Part shown: one piece after another, positions 1 through 12,979 of the stretch
Layout of the letters: each line of letters begins with the position of its first letter
Position numbering within the stretch: the first letter of the stretch is position 1
Source: Heliocidaris erythrogramma
Lineage: Eukaryota > Echinodermata > Echinoidea > Camarodonta > Echinometridae
Assembly: GCA_025617745.1 (NCBI GenBank)
Contig: CM046859.1
Coordinates: 27,703,371-27,767,370, forward strand
Direction: 5' to 3'
Length of the DNA: 64,000 nt
Notes under the pieces: generated by a model
What the model was told of the DNA's origin: nothing
Seen by the model: only the letters and a program-made list of their open reading frames with translations
Database searches by the model: none
Made by a program: the position numbers and the translations under genes

Positions 1-719
1 TAGGTTTCGATTGGTATGTCATTCATTAATACTGTTCTACACCCAAAAGGTTTGAAATTCTTTTGATGTTTTAATATTTCCATTTGCCAATTAGGATTGG
101 CATTGACAGGGTGATCACAGGACCAGTCGGTAGCTGGTTTAGGCTTCTCTCAAGACACTATAATTTCTCTGAAAAAGTGTCAAATTATGGCCTCTGCTTG
201 TAGACTAATAGAAGATATATACGAGATATTAAATGTTTGTACACATTCAAACGTAAATTAAAAAAAAACAACTTTTCCTTCTTCTTCTTAGTAGAACTTC
301 TGCTTCTTCGCTGCATGGTCTCTGTTTTCATTCTCTTTTTCATGTAATTACTTTAATGTAGTCTTTACTGTTGCTATTTTTTTCTTACAACTCAAGCGTT
401 AATCCCTTTTATTTTGCTTGTAATGATCGAAAATGTTTGTGCCCATGGTTTCTTTGTCATATTATTTTTACATTGTTAATTGCCCAATTGTTGAAAAATG
501 AAAATGAAATGAAATAAAAATCTGTCTCATCTAATCTTGATATCAACAGTTTATATGGGACGGCATCGACCGTTTTAACCTGAGGCCGAATTCCATTGAA
601 TTCCCTGTATGAAATCATTTTAATTTTAGGTGTAAACAAACCGTTAGGTGTAAATGATGTCAGTGATATTGATATCATGTGAGTGTGTGTGGGCTAAATC
701 GTGTGTGTCTGTTTAGCAG
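1..719. other. No gene seen
   Basis: AT-rich sequence without a convincing coding frame, splice structure or known repeat. Confidence 0.5.
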
Positions 720-892
720 TATGTCCGAGGACATTTTCGGACAGAGAACAAAAAAAAAATCATGACAACAATGGTCCTCGGAAGCCGGACAATAGTCCTC
801 GAACGTCGAACAATGAATTTATGCCTTATTCCGTCGACTGTCCGAGGACGAGTAACAATAGAGGAACAATCGTTGTCCTCGGAAGTAAAGCC
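720..892. repeat. Fold-back element with iterated TCCGAGGAC
   Basis: TCCGAGGAC and its inverse GTCCTCGGA or close variants occur about five times in both orientations within 170 bp, with a GT/GC microsatellite just downstream. Confidence 0.55.
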
Positions 893-904
893 ATGTAAAC
901 ATGT

Positions 905-942
905 GAGTGTGTGTGTGTGTGTGTGTGCGCGCGCGCGCGCAT
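905..942. repeat. (GT)n(GC)n microsatellite
   Basis: A pure GTGT run passes into GCGC, a potential Z-DNA-forming stretch. Confidence 0.9.
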
Positions 943-1039
943 GTGTCTTGTGGGGGTGTATGTATGTTATTAGGTTAGGCCCAACGAACGTAGAGGGCGG
1001 CAACACTTTGCAGTATTGCTATGAGGGAGGTTCACTTCG

Positions 1040-2279
1040 CTAAATTTCTGTGACCATCGTTTTCTCTCAGAGAGGTTTTTAGGTAGATTGTAGATTTGAT
1101 TTTTTTTCAATTTATACTTTCAAAAAATTGAATTAAAATGATAAAATAAGATGTTATGTTCAATAATATTTTTCAATGCTTTTTATAATTTTCAAGAGAA
1201 AAAATATTAAAATGGTTATAAATTTTACTTTACGATACAATAATATGTATTTGTGAGGTTGCTAACGTTTTCCTGCTATATTTCGCTGCTACTGCATTAT
1301 TTCGATTTCGATCCATGTCCGTACCGTGTGCATATACATTATTGCTACATATACAGTTCTCTCTCTCGATCTGACCGCCTAAGTAGACTCAGAGTCAGAG
1401 CTCGACGATGGATCAATCAAGGTTTGATTTTAGTTATAAATTTAGATTAACTTATTTGAAATGATGATGAAACAAATTTGGCAAGAGCTGTTACTAGTGT
1501 AAGCATGCATGTAACGTTAATTTGTTAAATTAAAAAAAAAATGTTCGGATGATGGATGGAGCGATGATGATCATGATGATGGATGGGGGATCAGATTCGG
1601 ATGACCGGACACTTAACAAAAATGAAAAAATAAGGTGGCTGGGACATAAGGAATTCTTGCCGTGATAATCATCATCGATATATTTTTCTATAAATAATAT
1701 CGGGCAAACCCACAAAATAGGGGCAGGTCGGCGTGCGCGTGCCATGTTTTACAATTACAGTGCGGAGATCGGCAGAGGCAAAAATGAACACATAATTGTA
1801 ACAAGTTCATAATCAAGTTCAAAACAACTTCCAAATATATTTTAAATCAAGTAATTAATGTTGTGATAATCATATTGTCCTCTTGGCTTTCAGATTTGTA
1901 GTTGTTTGATGAAAATCATAACGATTTTGGCCAGAAATGGAGTCAAACTCGCAAATGTTTCATCGCTGAATCTGGTACAACTACAAGATCGTCGCCGCCG
2001 CCGCCGCTGGGCTACATTTGCTTGCACACAAATGAATACAGCACGCGCAGACCGGCCCCTATTCTCCGGGTTTGCCTAATAATAATTAATATCGTCTAGG
2101 CCTAAGTTAGATCAAAATAGGTCTAACTTAGGCCTAACCGTGGTTAACAAAGTTAGGCCCTAACGTTAACCATAATGATAATTGTAGGCCCCTATTTGTA
2201 ACTTGTAACTTTTCACAAACTTGAGACAAGGTCAAACTCAAAGGCAAGCATGATGATGTTTTATTTTTTTTTAATTTCA
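1040..2279. other. No gene seen; low-complexity stretches
   Basis: Short stretches of GATGAT and TAGGCCTAA-type repeats (2095-2190) only. Short frames lack domain or codon support. Confidence 0.5.
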
Positions 2280-2312
2280 AGAGAGAGAGAGAGAGAGGGG
2301 GGGGGGGGGGGG
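2280..2312. repeat. (GA)n followed by a 16-nt poly(G) run
   Basis: An alternating GA run changes into sixteen G (2297-2312). Further G runs of 16 and 12 nt follow at 2761-2776 and 3371-3382. Confidence 0.9.
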
Positions 2313-3731
2313 TTCATATTTAGTCTTGATTCGTAGACCAGAATCAAAGCACTTTTATTGAGAGGTAATAATACATCTCCACAGAGTAATATATCATATG
2401 GATGGCCTTTGTTGTTTCACTCAGTGACTTTCAGTAATCACTCTTCATTAGTCTCATTCATTAGGCTCATGTTGACTTTGATTGCCCTCAGATAAACTTG
2501 GCAAGGAACTAACTTGTGGCTGATCTACTTGAAGATCTAATAGAGCCTAATGTTAGAGGTCTACATAACTCACTACAACTGTTGGAGGTGCCGGATGAAG
2601 CGGAAAGTCCTACTATAAAAGACTTTGATGAGACGTGAGAAATAAACAGGTAGGTCTAGACCTAACTAGTTGGACTTAATAATACCAAGGAGTTACCACA
2701 GGTATTACAGCTAAAAATTATAGGTCTGGTAATGGTAGTGGATCCAGAATCGGTTTACTTGGGGGGGGGGGGGGGGAGTTTTTAGTTTACATTGTCCAAC
2801 CAAAACAGCAACAACAACAAAAGAATTCTGAGAGAATGGACATTTCATTTGTCCTTTTCCTTTATCCACCACTGAGATCTGTTTTCTTCAGTGTAATATT
2901 AAATTAGCTGTTTTAGTGTCTTTAAAAATCAATTATGAGATCTTTAGGGAATGTTCAGTGTGATGTCAGTATAAATAGAATTTTTAGTCCCCCTTAATTA
3001 TTATATTAAACATTTCATTAATTAATGCAAACAAAACAAAATAAGATGGGTGAATACATGACACTTTTATTAAAATCCACAAATATTTTAGGATGGATTG
3101 TACATGCAGTTAGTATTTATCCTCTTTGAAAAGATCACGAGGGTGAGGATGAGCGTATCTCATTTTTTTTTTCTTAATACATAATAATGCTTCTCTACAC
3201 GACTCTCCTTCATCTATTTTACAGATGATGATGAAGATGAAGGCTTACCGCTGAGAATGAAGACAAATTCTGAGAGGAACAAATAAATACTTAGCTGCTC
3301 CAGTTTTGCATGGTAGGTCTATGCTGTAAGAGTAAGATTGCTATCAGGGGTGTCGATCCGTTTTTGGATTGGGGGGGGGGGGCAAAACAGCCTAAAAGTA
3401 CTCTATATGATTTTTTCAACGCCTCTTAATTTACTAATTTGGTTGCTTTTGAATAGCCTTGAAAGTTTTATGTGTCCAACTTTTTTCCTCTTTAAATACT
3501 TTTGAGAATTCACACTTATTATTTCATATAAAGAGTTGATGCTAACTGTGTTAATAGGAAGCTCGAAGTTTCAGGGTTTTATTTTAATTCTAATTGTTGC
3601 TTGTTTAATTATCAAATACACAATGGATGCTATTTTCTAAAATCTTTCCTCTTTTCTTTCGACAGATATGGATTTCTACTTCAGCTCTTCTGTGAAATAG
3701 CCCCCTGCTTTGATCAACATGTATCTCTTCT

Positions 3732-3917
3732 GGGTCCGCTCGCTATTCAAAAGGACAGCTATTCATAGAAAACCACTATATTCATTTAACACACGTTATG
3801 AATAGCAGTTCTTATGAATAGTTATGAATAATGGTAATTTGTCTATTTAGAAGGACCGCTATTCATTTAGTCACGCATTATGAATAAGCGGTCCTTATGA
3901 ATAGCGAGGTTACCCCA
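3732..3917. mobile_element. GGACCGCTATTCATAA fold-back element, copy 1
   Basis: The ends are GGGTCCGCTCGCTATTCA and TATGAATAGCGAGGTTACCCC. Inside, AGGACCGCTATTCAT and its inverse recur. The same family occurs at 29208-29434 and at the right edge of the window. Confidence 0.75.
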
Positions 3918-3962
3918 TTTCTTCATATTAAAATCATATCTGGATTCAAGTATAATATGCAT

Positions 3963-4215
3963 GTTGAGGTGTCGTGGTCTAGTGTATACGTCACCAGACT
4001 GTGGATTATATGGTTCACGGTTCAAATCCTGCCGCAGCGCTAATGGCAAAACAGTCATCTACATTTGTCACTCTCTACCCAGGTGAAGTAAATGGGTACC
4101 GGTTGGGAGAAATTGCTTAAATGCCATAGCGCCTTTCATGGCAGCTCGGCTAAAGCTGCGGTAATTAAAGGGCAGAGAGTATATTTGTATAGTAGTTGCG
4201 CTATATAAATGGACA
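3963..4215 (+). mobile_element. tRNA-derived SINE
   Basis: A tRNA-like head with box A (GTGGTCTAGTG, 3974-3984) and box B (GGTTCAAATCC, 4019-4029) has polymerase III promoter spacing. A body with a GGTACCGGTTGGG segment follows, then a GCGCTATATAAATG tail. The cloverleaf is degenerate, so it is not a functional tRNA gene. Confidence 0.7.
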
Positions 4216-5424
4216 TACATGTATATTATTATAATTAGAATGACTGAACAGGAGTTTAAAGGACAATTAACCCCACATGATATTCTAGATGCGGTATTGT
4301 CTGCTACGTCTTTCCATGGAGGCTGCCATTTTGTGCATGACACGGATCATTAGGTACCATATGCATTGATAATAGCCTACCTTTACAACAGATACGTCGC
4401 TTTGTTCTGATTTTATTACGATTGTTATTGGTCATGGGCCTAGATAATTGACGACCCATGAGTTCTAATAGCCATCCTGTAATGCAGATTCCTCGCTTTG
4501 TTTTGGTATTGTTACGATTGTCTCCGTCCTTGACGTCAATTCTCCGTCTCCACGTACAGAAAGTATATTTTTATGAACAAATTAAGACCTTTTAAAAAAT
4601 ATATAAAACTAAACTTACATTTCAGAATATGTGACTATATCTAATATATATTTGTCCTCTAAAAATCAATTACAAGTTAACGATGAAGGAAATATTACTT
4701 GGGATGAAAAATATTTTCGTGTACACATAAAGTAATGGCAGCCCCCTTATTATTGCTAGCAGACAATAACTTGGCTGGAAAATAGTGATTTATATCTATA
4801 TCCTGTGTTTTTACATGAAATTGCATGTATCAAATAAGAGGCATATACTACACCATTCAAAATAAGCTAGTTCATACGCTGAGGTTAATTTCCCTTTAAA
4901 GTTCTTCAATTATATCTTGACCATTTTACCCACCCCCTCCCCATTTCAAATGTTGTAGTCACATGCAGCCATTTTGTTATAGTAGCTCGTTATTGTGAGG
5001 AGGTCTTCCTGTTCTGTGTGGCCTATATAGTGAGATTACAGGGCCCCTAAATGATATTAAGATAAGCACTGCCAGAGCCACTCCTTTATTAAATCTGCCT
5101 GCAGCGTATCACAAACTAATAATAATCTTATCTGATTCTATGAATTTATAAATTATTAAGTAAATTATTATTTAATTCATTATCTACTGAGAAAATCCAT
5201 ACTATTCAACACTTCATTTGACTTGAAACTATCTAATTAGATCTCTATGTGTGTTCCTCCTGCCCCTTTTTTATAGTTAGATTTATAATAATAGTAACAT
5301 GCAATATATATACATGACTGTACCAACCTAAAAGGAGATGGATCATTTAAAGAGTTCTTACAACTGTCAAAATTATCTTTGTTTTTTAGGAGTAAAAATT
5401 GTTGTCATTGGGGGGTCATCCCTA
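4216..5424. other. No gene seen
   Basis: AT-rich. Two related segments with CGCTTTGTT and TTACGATTGT (4389-4424, 4492-4521) suggest an old repeat. Confidence 0.4.
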
Positions 5425-5488
5425 TAGCTAGAAGGTCCGATAGTTAGCGGGTCCGATAGACCGACACCCAATAGCCCTGATAGCAGAA
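5425..5488. repeat. GGTCCGATAG motif cluster and CCCTGATAGCAG terminus, left of array A
   Basis: The words AAGGTCCGATAGTTAG and GGGTCCGATAGACCGA are followed by CCCTGATAGCAG at the array edge. The same words flank array B at its right end. Confidence 0.75.
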
Positions 5489-7482
5489 GGTGGTAAAAAT
5501 GACGTGATATTTACGTCGTGGTTTACGTCTTTTTTACGTCCTGTAATTACGTCAATAAGACGACAACTTGCACCAACGCAAGACATCATGAGGACGTCTT
5601 ATTTTGACGTCATCTTTACGTCTTCCAGGTCAGTGAATGACAACTTCATGACGTCTTGCAAATCACCAAATGACTACTTTTGGACGTCTTTTTGACGTCT
5701 TGCAGGTCATTAAATGACCACTTTATGACGTTTTTTAGAGGTCTTGCGGGTGGTAAAAAATGACGTTATATATTTACGTCGTGGTTTACGTCTTTTTTAC
5801 GTCCTGTAATTACGTCAATAAGACGACAACTTGCACCAACGCAAGACATCATGAGGACGTCTTATTTTGACGTCATCTTTACGTCTTCCAGGTCAGTGAA
5901 TGACAACTTCATGACGTCTTGCAAATCACCAAATGATGACTTTTTGACGTGTTTTGGACGTCTTGCTGGTGACTAAATGACCACTTTATGACGTCTTTTA
6001 GAGGTCTTGCGGCTGGTAAAAAATGACGTGATATTTAAGTCATAGTTTACGTCTATTTTACGTCCTGTAATTACGTCAATAAGACGACAACTTGCACCAA
6101 CGCAAGACATCATGAGGACGTCTTATTTTGACGTCATCTTTACGTCTTGCAGGTCACTGAATGACGACTTCATGACGTCTTTTGGGCGTCTTGCAAATCA
6201 CCAAATGACGACTTTGTGACGTCTATTGGACGTCTTGCTGGTCACTAAATGACCACTTTATGACGTTTTTTAGAGGTCTTGCGGGTGGTAAAAAATGACG
6301 TGATATTTACGTCGTGATTTACGTCTTTTTTACGTCCTGTAATTACGTCAATAAGACGACAACTTGCACCAACGCAAGACATCGTGAGGACGTCTTATTT
6401 TGACGTCATCTTTACGTCTTGCAGGTCACTGAATGACGACTTCATGACGTCTTTTGGACGTCTTGCAAATCACCAAATGACGACTTTTTGACGTTTATTG
6501 GACGTCTTGCAGGTCACTAAATGACCATTTTATGACGTCTTTTAGAGGTCTTGCGGGTGGTAAAAAATGACGTGATATTTAAGTCATAGTTTACGTCTAT
6601 TTTACGTCCTGTAATTACGTAAATAAGACGACAACTTGCACCAACGCAAGACATCGTGAGGACGTCTTATTTTGACGTCATCTTTACGTCTTGCAGGTCA
6701 CTGAATGACGACTTCATGACGTCTTTTGGACGTCTTGCAAATCACCAAATGACGACTTTTTGACGTTTATTGGACGTCTTGCAGGTCACTAAATGACCAT
6801 TTTATGACGTCTTTTAGAGGTCTTGCGGGTGGTAAAAAATGACGTGATATTTAAGTCATAGTTTACGTCTATTTTACGTCCTGTAATTACGTAAATAAGA
6901 CGACAACTTGCGCCAACGCAAGACATCGTGAGGACGTCTTATTTTGACGTCATCTTTACGTCTTGCAGGTCACTGAATGACGACTTCATGACGTCTTTTG
7001 GACGTCTTGCAAATGACCAAATGACGACTTTTTGACGTTTATTGGACGTCTTGCAGGTCACTAAATGACCATTTTATGACGTCTTTTAGAGGTCTTGAGT
7101 GTGGTAACAAATGACGTGATATGCTAGACGTCCAAAAGACGTCAAAGAATCGTCATTTGGTGAACTGCAAGATGTCCAAAAGACAAGTGCAAGTTGTCGA
7201 CTTATTGACGTAATTACAAGACATAAAAAAGACGTAAATCACGACTTAAATATCACGTCATATTTTACCACCCGCAAGACGTCCAAAAGAGGTCCAAAAG
7301 TCGTCATTTGGTGATTTGCAAAGTCATCATTTAGTGACCTGCAAAACGTAAAGATGACCTCAAAATAAGACGTCCTCATGACGTCTTGCGTTGGTGGAAG
7401 TTTTAGACTTATTGACATAATTACAGGACGTAAAAAAGACTTAAATCACGACTTAAATATTACGTCATATTTTACCATCTGA
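5489..7482. repeat. Tandem array A: ACGTC-rich units of about 260-272 bp with terminal inversion
   Basis: The marker TGGTAAAAA-TGACGT recurs near 5491, 5751, 6014, 6286, 6558, 6830 and 7102, giving spacings of 260, 263, 272, 272, 272 and 272. Each unit is dense in ACGTC and includes the palindrome TGACGTCA. From about 7118 to 7482 the units run in the opposite orientation and end with TTTTACCATCT, the inverse of the left start. The left edge is preceded by CCCTGATAGCAG. Confidence 0.92.
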
Positions 7483-9841
7483 ACCACTAATTTCAATATG
7501 TTTAAGTGTAATGACGACCTGTCAAAAGCATTCATGAGCACATGGATACCAAAATTCAAAGTACATACATGTATAATCACTGAAAAATAAGTTATGCATA
7601 ATATACAAGGCAGACATAAAATCAGTTTCACATTTTTAATGCCACTGGTATGAAAATCAGCTGCAAACATCCATTCATAAAACATACATAACAATGATAA
7701 TCAAAACTGATGTGTGAGTAATTATATACAGGTATATGTTAACAGGTGGATTATTAAATCACACAGTGGGAAACAAAAGCTACCCTAATGAAAAGAGTTG
7801 TGAAAATTAATGGATTTTTGGCACGAAGTAAAAAAACGGTAAGAAAATACATTAAGTATTTGAACATTTACCCCAAAAACAGTATCACTGACAAAATTGG
7901 AGGGGAAAGTACCTGATTTCTATGGTCTCAAAAATGGTAATGTTGAATGTACATGAATTACTAACTCATGAAATAGCATGAGTATAAGATTTTGTTAAGA
8001 ATGTTTTGCCTCATTTGCATAAAGTAGATACTCAAAATGCTGAATTATTTGCAAAGCATTTTTTTTTTTCAATTTGGGTTTGAATCTAGATCTTGCACCA
8101 GAACAATGTTTTATACAAGAACAAGGAAAAATAAAGAAAGTTAATTATGGAACGAAATGCTAGGAATCTATGTAAGACAACAAACCAAATGGTGGAACTG
8201 TAATCAGAATAAGTTGGTTCAAAATAATGCAAGTTGATTTACCCTTGAATTTCTTATATTTTTCACAAGGAAAAATGCCTGAATGAAGCATATTAATTGT
8301 ACGTAGCATTTCAGTCCAGTTCATAAGAAATAAATACGCACAACTTGGTGACTATGAAAAGTCCATTATTAACATAAACTTCATAGTGGCTCTTTGAATA
8401 ATTGATGTACATGTATAACTAATGAATTCTCTGTCCTGTGGATTGGCAGACGAATATAGTCTTAGGAATAATAAAATAAAAGATTTTGAGTTATGAAAAC
8501 TGCAACTCTCAATCATATGCAAGATATGGCATATTGACAAAATCTATCAAGCTCTTCTCCTAAAGAAAATGCGCTATTGGTAAAAATACCCTTTTACATC
8601 TACCAATATATTCTGCAAAAAGTATGAAAGTGCTGAAAATTGCATACACAGTTTCAATTCAGTTCAATTTTATTTTAGTTTCTAATATTTTATATCAAAT
8701 AAAACTTTGTCATATGTTTAAAGGTTATCAGGAGTACTTGCAGTGTGATTTCAGTTTGACACTAACTTTACTTTTGAATTGCTTGTCAATTGCCATGTTT
8801 TAACTTCAAATTCTACAAATATTTAGGACATTTTAGGTGCTTTATTTTCATGGAATGTATTCATAAAATGCTTTTAGGTTGGATACAAATGGATGGGAAC
8901 TCTCTCCATTTTCTTCCATACATTACCAATACTCCAGATGACATTTAAATGTACATTTATGGACAGAACTAACTGCAGTTTAGTTTAAGTTTCATGTCAT
9001 GCAATCATGAAACAAGTAGAACATTTACATTTTATGTGAATAAAACATTTAGCGCTCCTTATGGAGATAGAGGCACCAAAATTGTATATGAAATACATGC
9101 AAGCATCTGTGGAATTCTTAAGAGCATCCTAAAAAACAGATAGTTGTTTGAAATATAGAAGAAATCCACTCCAGAATTTATTCTTCTTATTTCATGAGAA
9201 AACATCATACAGAACAGTACAAATGTCACACAAATCTCATACAGGAAGATATGACATTTCAAAATTTCATTTTTATTTTCTTGACCAGTCCTTGCAAATA
9301 TTTAAATGGGCGAGTAGATGTCATCACCTCATAATTTTTTTCAAATACACTGTATATGGATTTCTAAAAAAAACTTTAAGCTCACACTCGTAACACATAT
9401 CCCCATAGCAAAATGTATTATTTCTCCTTTATTTCGGGCGGTGATAAGACAAGTTTTAGATTCTCATAGCTGAAATATGAAACTTTTGTCATTTCTGTAT
9501 ATGAAAAGGATAGCAAATTGTGAGGCAATGATATCATCACCTCGCTCATTAAAACACTAAGGACTGGTCAAAAAGTGTTTTTCCCCAAAAATATGAACTT
9601 TCATAATGTCATAACTTCCTTATTTCTTATCCAATATCTTTTAGCATTGTTTCATATTTAATTTGTTTCTGTATGTTTTAAACCTGTAGAGAGGATTCTT
9701 TCTTTAATTATTGCCAGTTGTAACTACAGCTTTTTACAGATTATTTGAGTATTCCTCTGTGTCCATTGGCAAGGCTTCTTCTTCCTCCTGCAGTTCTGGA
9801 GTTACAGGCCTCCGAAGCTCCAGATCATTCTTTGGTACGTT
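7483..9841. other. No gene seen; AT-rich
   Basis: No supported exon. The stretch 9590-9680 recalls part of the AAAGGGCAATCC fold-back family. The left part may be the 3' flank of the DUF4806-like locus. Confidence 0.4.
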
Positions 9842-9930
9842 TTAATAAATGTACTTCAAGTAGTATTGAATGCCACTTTCCACCTCGTCAAGCGGAGCAG
9901 ATCTTGTCCGTTCGTTGCCCCTCACAGTCG
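9842..9930 (-). pseudogene. DUF4806-like gene, terminal exon
   Basis: A TTTTCCAG acceptor is followed by a phase-1 frame of 29 residues (ATVRGNERTRSAPLDEVESG, then IQYYLKYIY) ending at TAA 9844-9842. The phase matches the donor at 10867. The tail of DUF4806 proteins often ends in a similar short helix. It is listed as a broken gene because of the frame problems in the neighbouring exons. Confidence 0.45.
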
Positions 9931-10219
9931 CTGGAAAAGAAATAGAATGTGAAAGGAAAAAATAATTAAAAATTTAAATATTACCTCTCAGATCCGAAAG
10001 ATACTGTATTGCTTCACTTCTTTTATGTCTCACATTTAGCAAATACCTGAAATACATGGCCTGAAAATAAACTGCAATGGCCTGAATTCAGGCTTTTGCC
10101 TGGAAACTGGCATCTTTGTACACATATACTGACCACTAAAATTGTTTTGTAGACCTTTTTTTTTTTCTTTTTGTACCACGGGAGATGGCGAGTTCACTTC
10201 TAGGAAACTTTGGCAGTAA

Positions 10220-10389
10220 CAGGCGCGGATCCAGAGGGGGGCGCAAGGGGCGTGCGCCCCCCCCCCCCCCCCCCGCCCGTTTTGTCTGACAAAGTATGCC
10301 CCCGGACCCCCTAGATGGCCGTTTGGCTTCGTCAAACGGAGGGTTCCTCAGTGTGCGCCCCCTTTCTGAAAATCCTGTATCCGCCCCTG
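10220..10389. mobile_element. MITE with GC-rich ends and AGTAA flanks
   Basis: The ends CAGGCGCGGATCCAGA and the inverse of TGTATCCGCCCCTG form terminal inverted repeats, and GGGGGCGCA repeats just inside. AGTAA flanks both sides (10215-10219, 10390-10394), a likely target duplication. The interior has an 18-nt C run. There is no coding capacity. Confidence 0.75.
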
Positions 10390-10641
10390 AGTAAAGCTGT
10401 TTTTCAATTAAAAACAGAATGCTAGAAGCATAACGAACTTCAAAAGGCACCGGTTCAAACACTGTAATGAAGCTAACAACCCTAAGAGGTAAAAACATCT
10501 CTGAAGATCTTTATCTTAATTTCTGCCTAATGATGCAAACAACAGTCCTTCTGGATTAGAGCATTATGGCAGTTAAGCAGAGGGAAGGCAGAAAGAGTTA
10601 AGCATACAAACATACCTATTTGACAATATTTTGAAACACTG

Positions 10642-10642
<1 letters not shown>

Positions 10643-10700
<58 letters not shown>
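10643..10700. repeat. (TA)n microsatellite
   Basis: About 58 bp of alternating TA. Confidence 0.95.
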
Positions 10701-10701
<1 letters not shown>

Positions 10702-10867
10702 AAGTTATATATATCCAAGTTACTTTGTGATAAATAATGTGGGGGTCCAAAAAATAATTTAAATGTAATCTTCTAGATGTCTGCAACTATCTGCTTATGA
10801 TTCAAGAAGAAAAGAAAATCAACTCAGACTCTTCTGAAGATGAGAAAATGTATATACATCTAATTAC

Positions 10868-11029
10868 CAAAGATAACATCTATCATCGCCTTATATCCCG
10901 AAAACTTGTGCTTCTGCCACGTTGTCCCATCCAACTGAATTGCACAGACAACTGAGGGTCCATCATTGTGTCCAGCACACGCCTTACTGATTCTTTGGTG
11001 GCCCCTCCACATCTCTTTAAGTATGACAT
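10868..11029 (-). pseudogene. DUF4806 core exon with internal frameshift
   Basis: The first part reads YLKRCGGATKESVRRVLDTM and VQFSWMGQRG, resembling the GG...VRRIL...NW.G core of DUF4806. In that frame a TGA follows. The last part (KFSGYKAMIDVIF) looks like the domain's next segment but lies one frame over, and that frame fits the downstream splice phase. A 1-nt shift near 10913-10920 is the simplest explanation. DUF4806 has no established biochemical function that I know of. Confidence 0.55.
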
Positions 11030-11651
11030 CTGGAAAAATGAAAGGGAATAGCAGTAAACATGTATTATTCTCACTTTCATGCATCTTCCTATCTGATTTA
11101 AACATGCATAAGATCTCACAATTGAAACCGATACTGATTTCAAAAGTTCTTTCAAACTTAATTATTCCAAGCAGAGGTCAATTTCATTATAGGCATGCAA
11201 ACTCTGGAAGATCTACAAGGTGGATGCAAAGCATTGTTTTTCCTCCTGCAAGCTCTGTAAACAACCTGAGGCTGAAATTGATAACTATATTGCAAAGAAA
11301 ATGCATTTAGCAGCAGCTTTGCAAGCAAGACAAAAACAAACTTGCTGGCTGTTTGAAGTCATGACATAGCTGCAGAACAATTAATTGACCTCTCCTGTAT
11401 GTAATAATGGAAATATAATATTCTCCAAAAATAATTGTCAATTTCAATTCTGGAATGAACATGCATGTCACAAACAGTATATTTAATCCAACTTTCTACA
11501 ATCATGACAATAAACAAATATGCTGTTGAAATTCTGATAGTTAATTTTCCCAATTAAGTTGAATGTTTGCATAAATAATTGAGTATAAAGTGCAGAAGAA
11601 AGTTAATGAATCAACTGTATAACACTATTATAAGCAGATAAAGACACTCAC

Positions 11652-11867
11652 AAATTGCTTTTTTTGCAAGATCCTCCTGAAGGATCGTGTTGACCTCACA
11701 TAAGTCTTGAACGTTATTAAGTGGAAGAGAGGGTATTCCTTCTGGTATATCAGCAATTTCAGTCACTCTGCCCTTCTCCATTTTGGCACGGATTGCCCCA
11801 AGAAGTTTCCGGTTTTCCCTCACCTCCGACATGACTTCCTCCATCTTATTATGCAATCGTCTCAGTT
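11652..11867 (-). pseudogene. DUF4806-like gene, exon before the core
   Basis: A TTTCAG acceptor is followed by an open frame with a coiled-coil-like start (ELRRLHNKMEEVMSEVRENR). LPLNNVQDLCEVNTILQEDL comes next and resembles the segment preceding the DUF4806 core. A run of seven A near 11663 changes phase just before the donor. With six A the frame would meet the next exon in the conserved frame. Confidence 0.5.
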
Positions 11868-12172
11868 CTGAAATTAAATTGAAATATGAGAGCATTTATT
11901 TTTGTTTCTTGTTTGTATTTTTTCCTTATTCAATTGTAAATATTGTACATTCCAATCCAATCAGGGTATTTATATAGCACCAATGTCTAGTTGCCTAATC
12001 AAAGGCGATGTTGAGACTGAAAAAAATACCAAAATGTCTCTTTTGATTTCTGCCTGACACCATACAATTTTAGGCAAATTATTTATTTCCCCCTAATTTT
12101 CTACCTTCAATTTCATGACATTTTTAATTTAGAAACACATTTGATGTGACATTTGGGAGTAAATTTCATGAC

Positions 12173-12328
12173 CTTTGAACTGGGCCATATTTGCCCACGA
12201 TCTAATCGGCTCATCTCGTGTCATGCACTGCCGGTTTCCCTGAGCCAAATAGGAACAACATTCATCCAAGGGTTCTCTTGATATTGTGTAGGTGCGATTT
12301 TGTTCAGGCAGATGGATGGACCGACAAC
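12173..12328 (-). pseudogene. Possible upstream exon of the DUF4806-like gene
   Basis: This 156-nt open segment lies between an AG acceptor (12330-12329) and a weak GTCATG donor (12172). Its phases (1-1) fit the following exon. The translation includes SIHLPEQNRTYTISREPLDE and SWANMAQFK; I do not recognise a domain. Support is splice phase only. Confidence 0.25.
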
Positions 12329-12979
12329 CTGAAAACATAATGCACCTACAAGCCCTAACAGGAGTATAGGTAATAAAAGACAATCATAGAATATGTTTGG
12401 TTTGTTTAGAAATTTCGAATTTTTCACTCTTTTTTCTGAAATGTACGTATGAACAGATCGAGGTGCCATCATGAATGCCCCCCCCCCCCCCAAGAAAAGA
12501 ATAAGTGACATAAACTAATAAATAAATCAAATGAAGGAATAAATTCATCAGAGACTTGCCTGATGGTGCCTTATATTTAAAAGCACTTCACTCTAACTCT
12601 AACAGTTTAATATTACAGTAACGTTAGTAACAATATTATTGGACAAAAAACATAGCCTATAGGGTACACTGCCTAACAGTTAGTATTTAGTCTACTTATT
12701 TCGATGTTTACTTCAATGTAAGTAGACTTAACTCTGGCAGTATTTAAATGATCACTAAATGATAATTTGTAATTGTATATATAATTTAATGTCCCATGAA
12801 AGTGACAAAATACAGCACTCAGCAGATGCATAATTTGGACTGTAATGTATAATAACGGTCACTTGACAAATGTGATTGATAGTATACTGACAGTTCTACA
12901 AACAGTGTGACTAATAATAACACACGTTGTCTCACTATGAACATGGCAAACAAAGAAGCGGACAAAATATACAGCTCCT

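Noticed and set aside
3963..4030. tRNA gene
   Set aside because: Box A and box B are present but the stems do not pair as in a functional tRNA, and a SINE body follows.
12221..12511. 96-residue minus-strand frame beginning in a poly(G) stretch
   Set aside because: It conflicts with the splice-phase-compatible frame of the exon at 12173-12328 and starts in a homopolymer.
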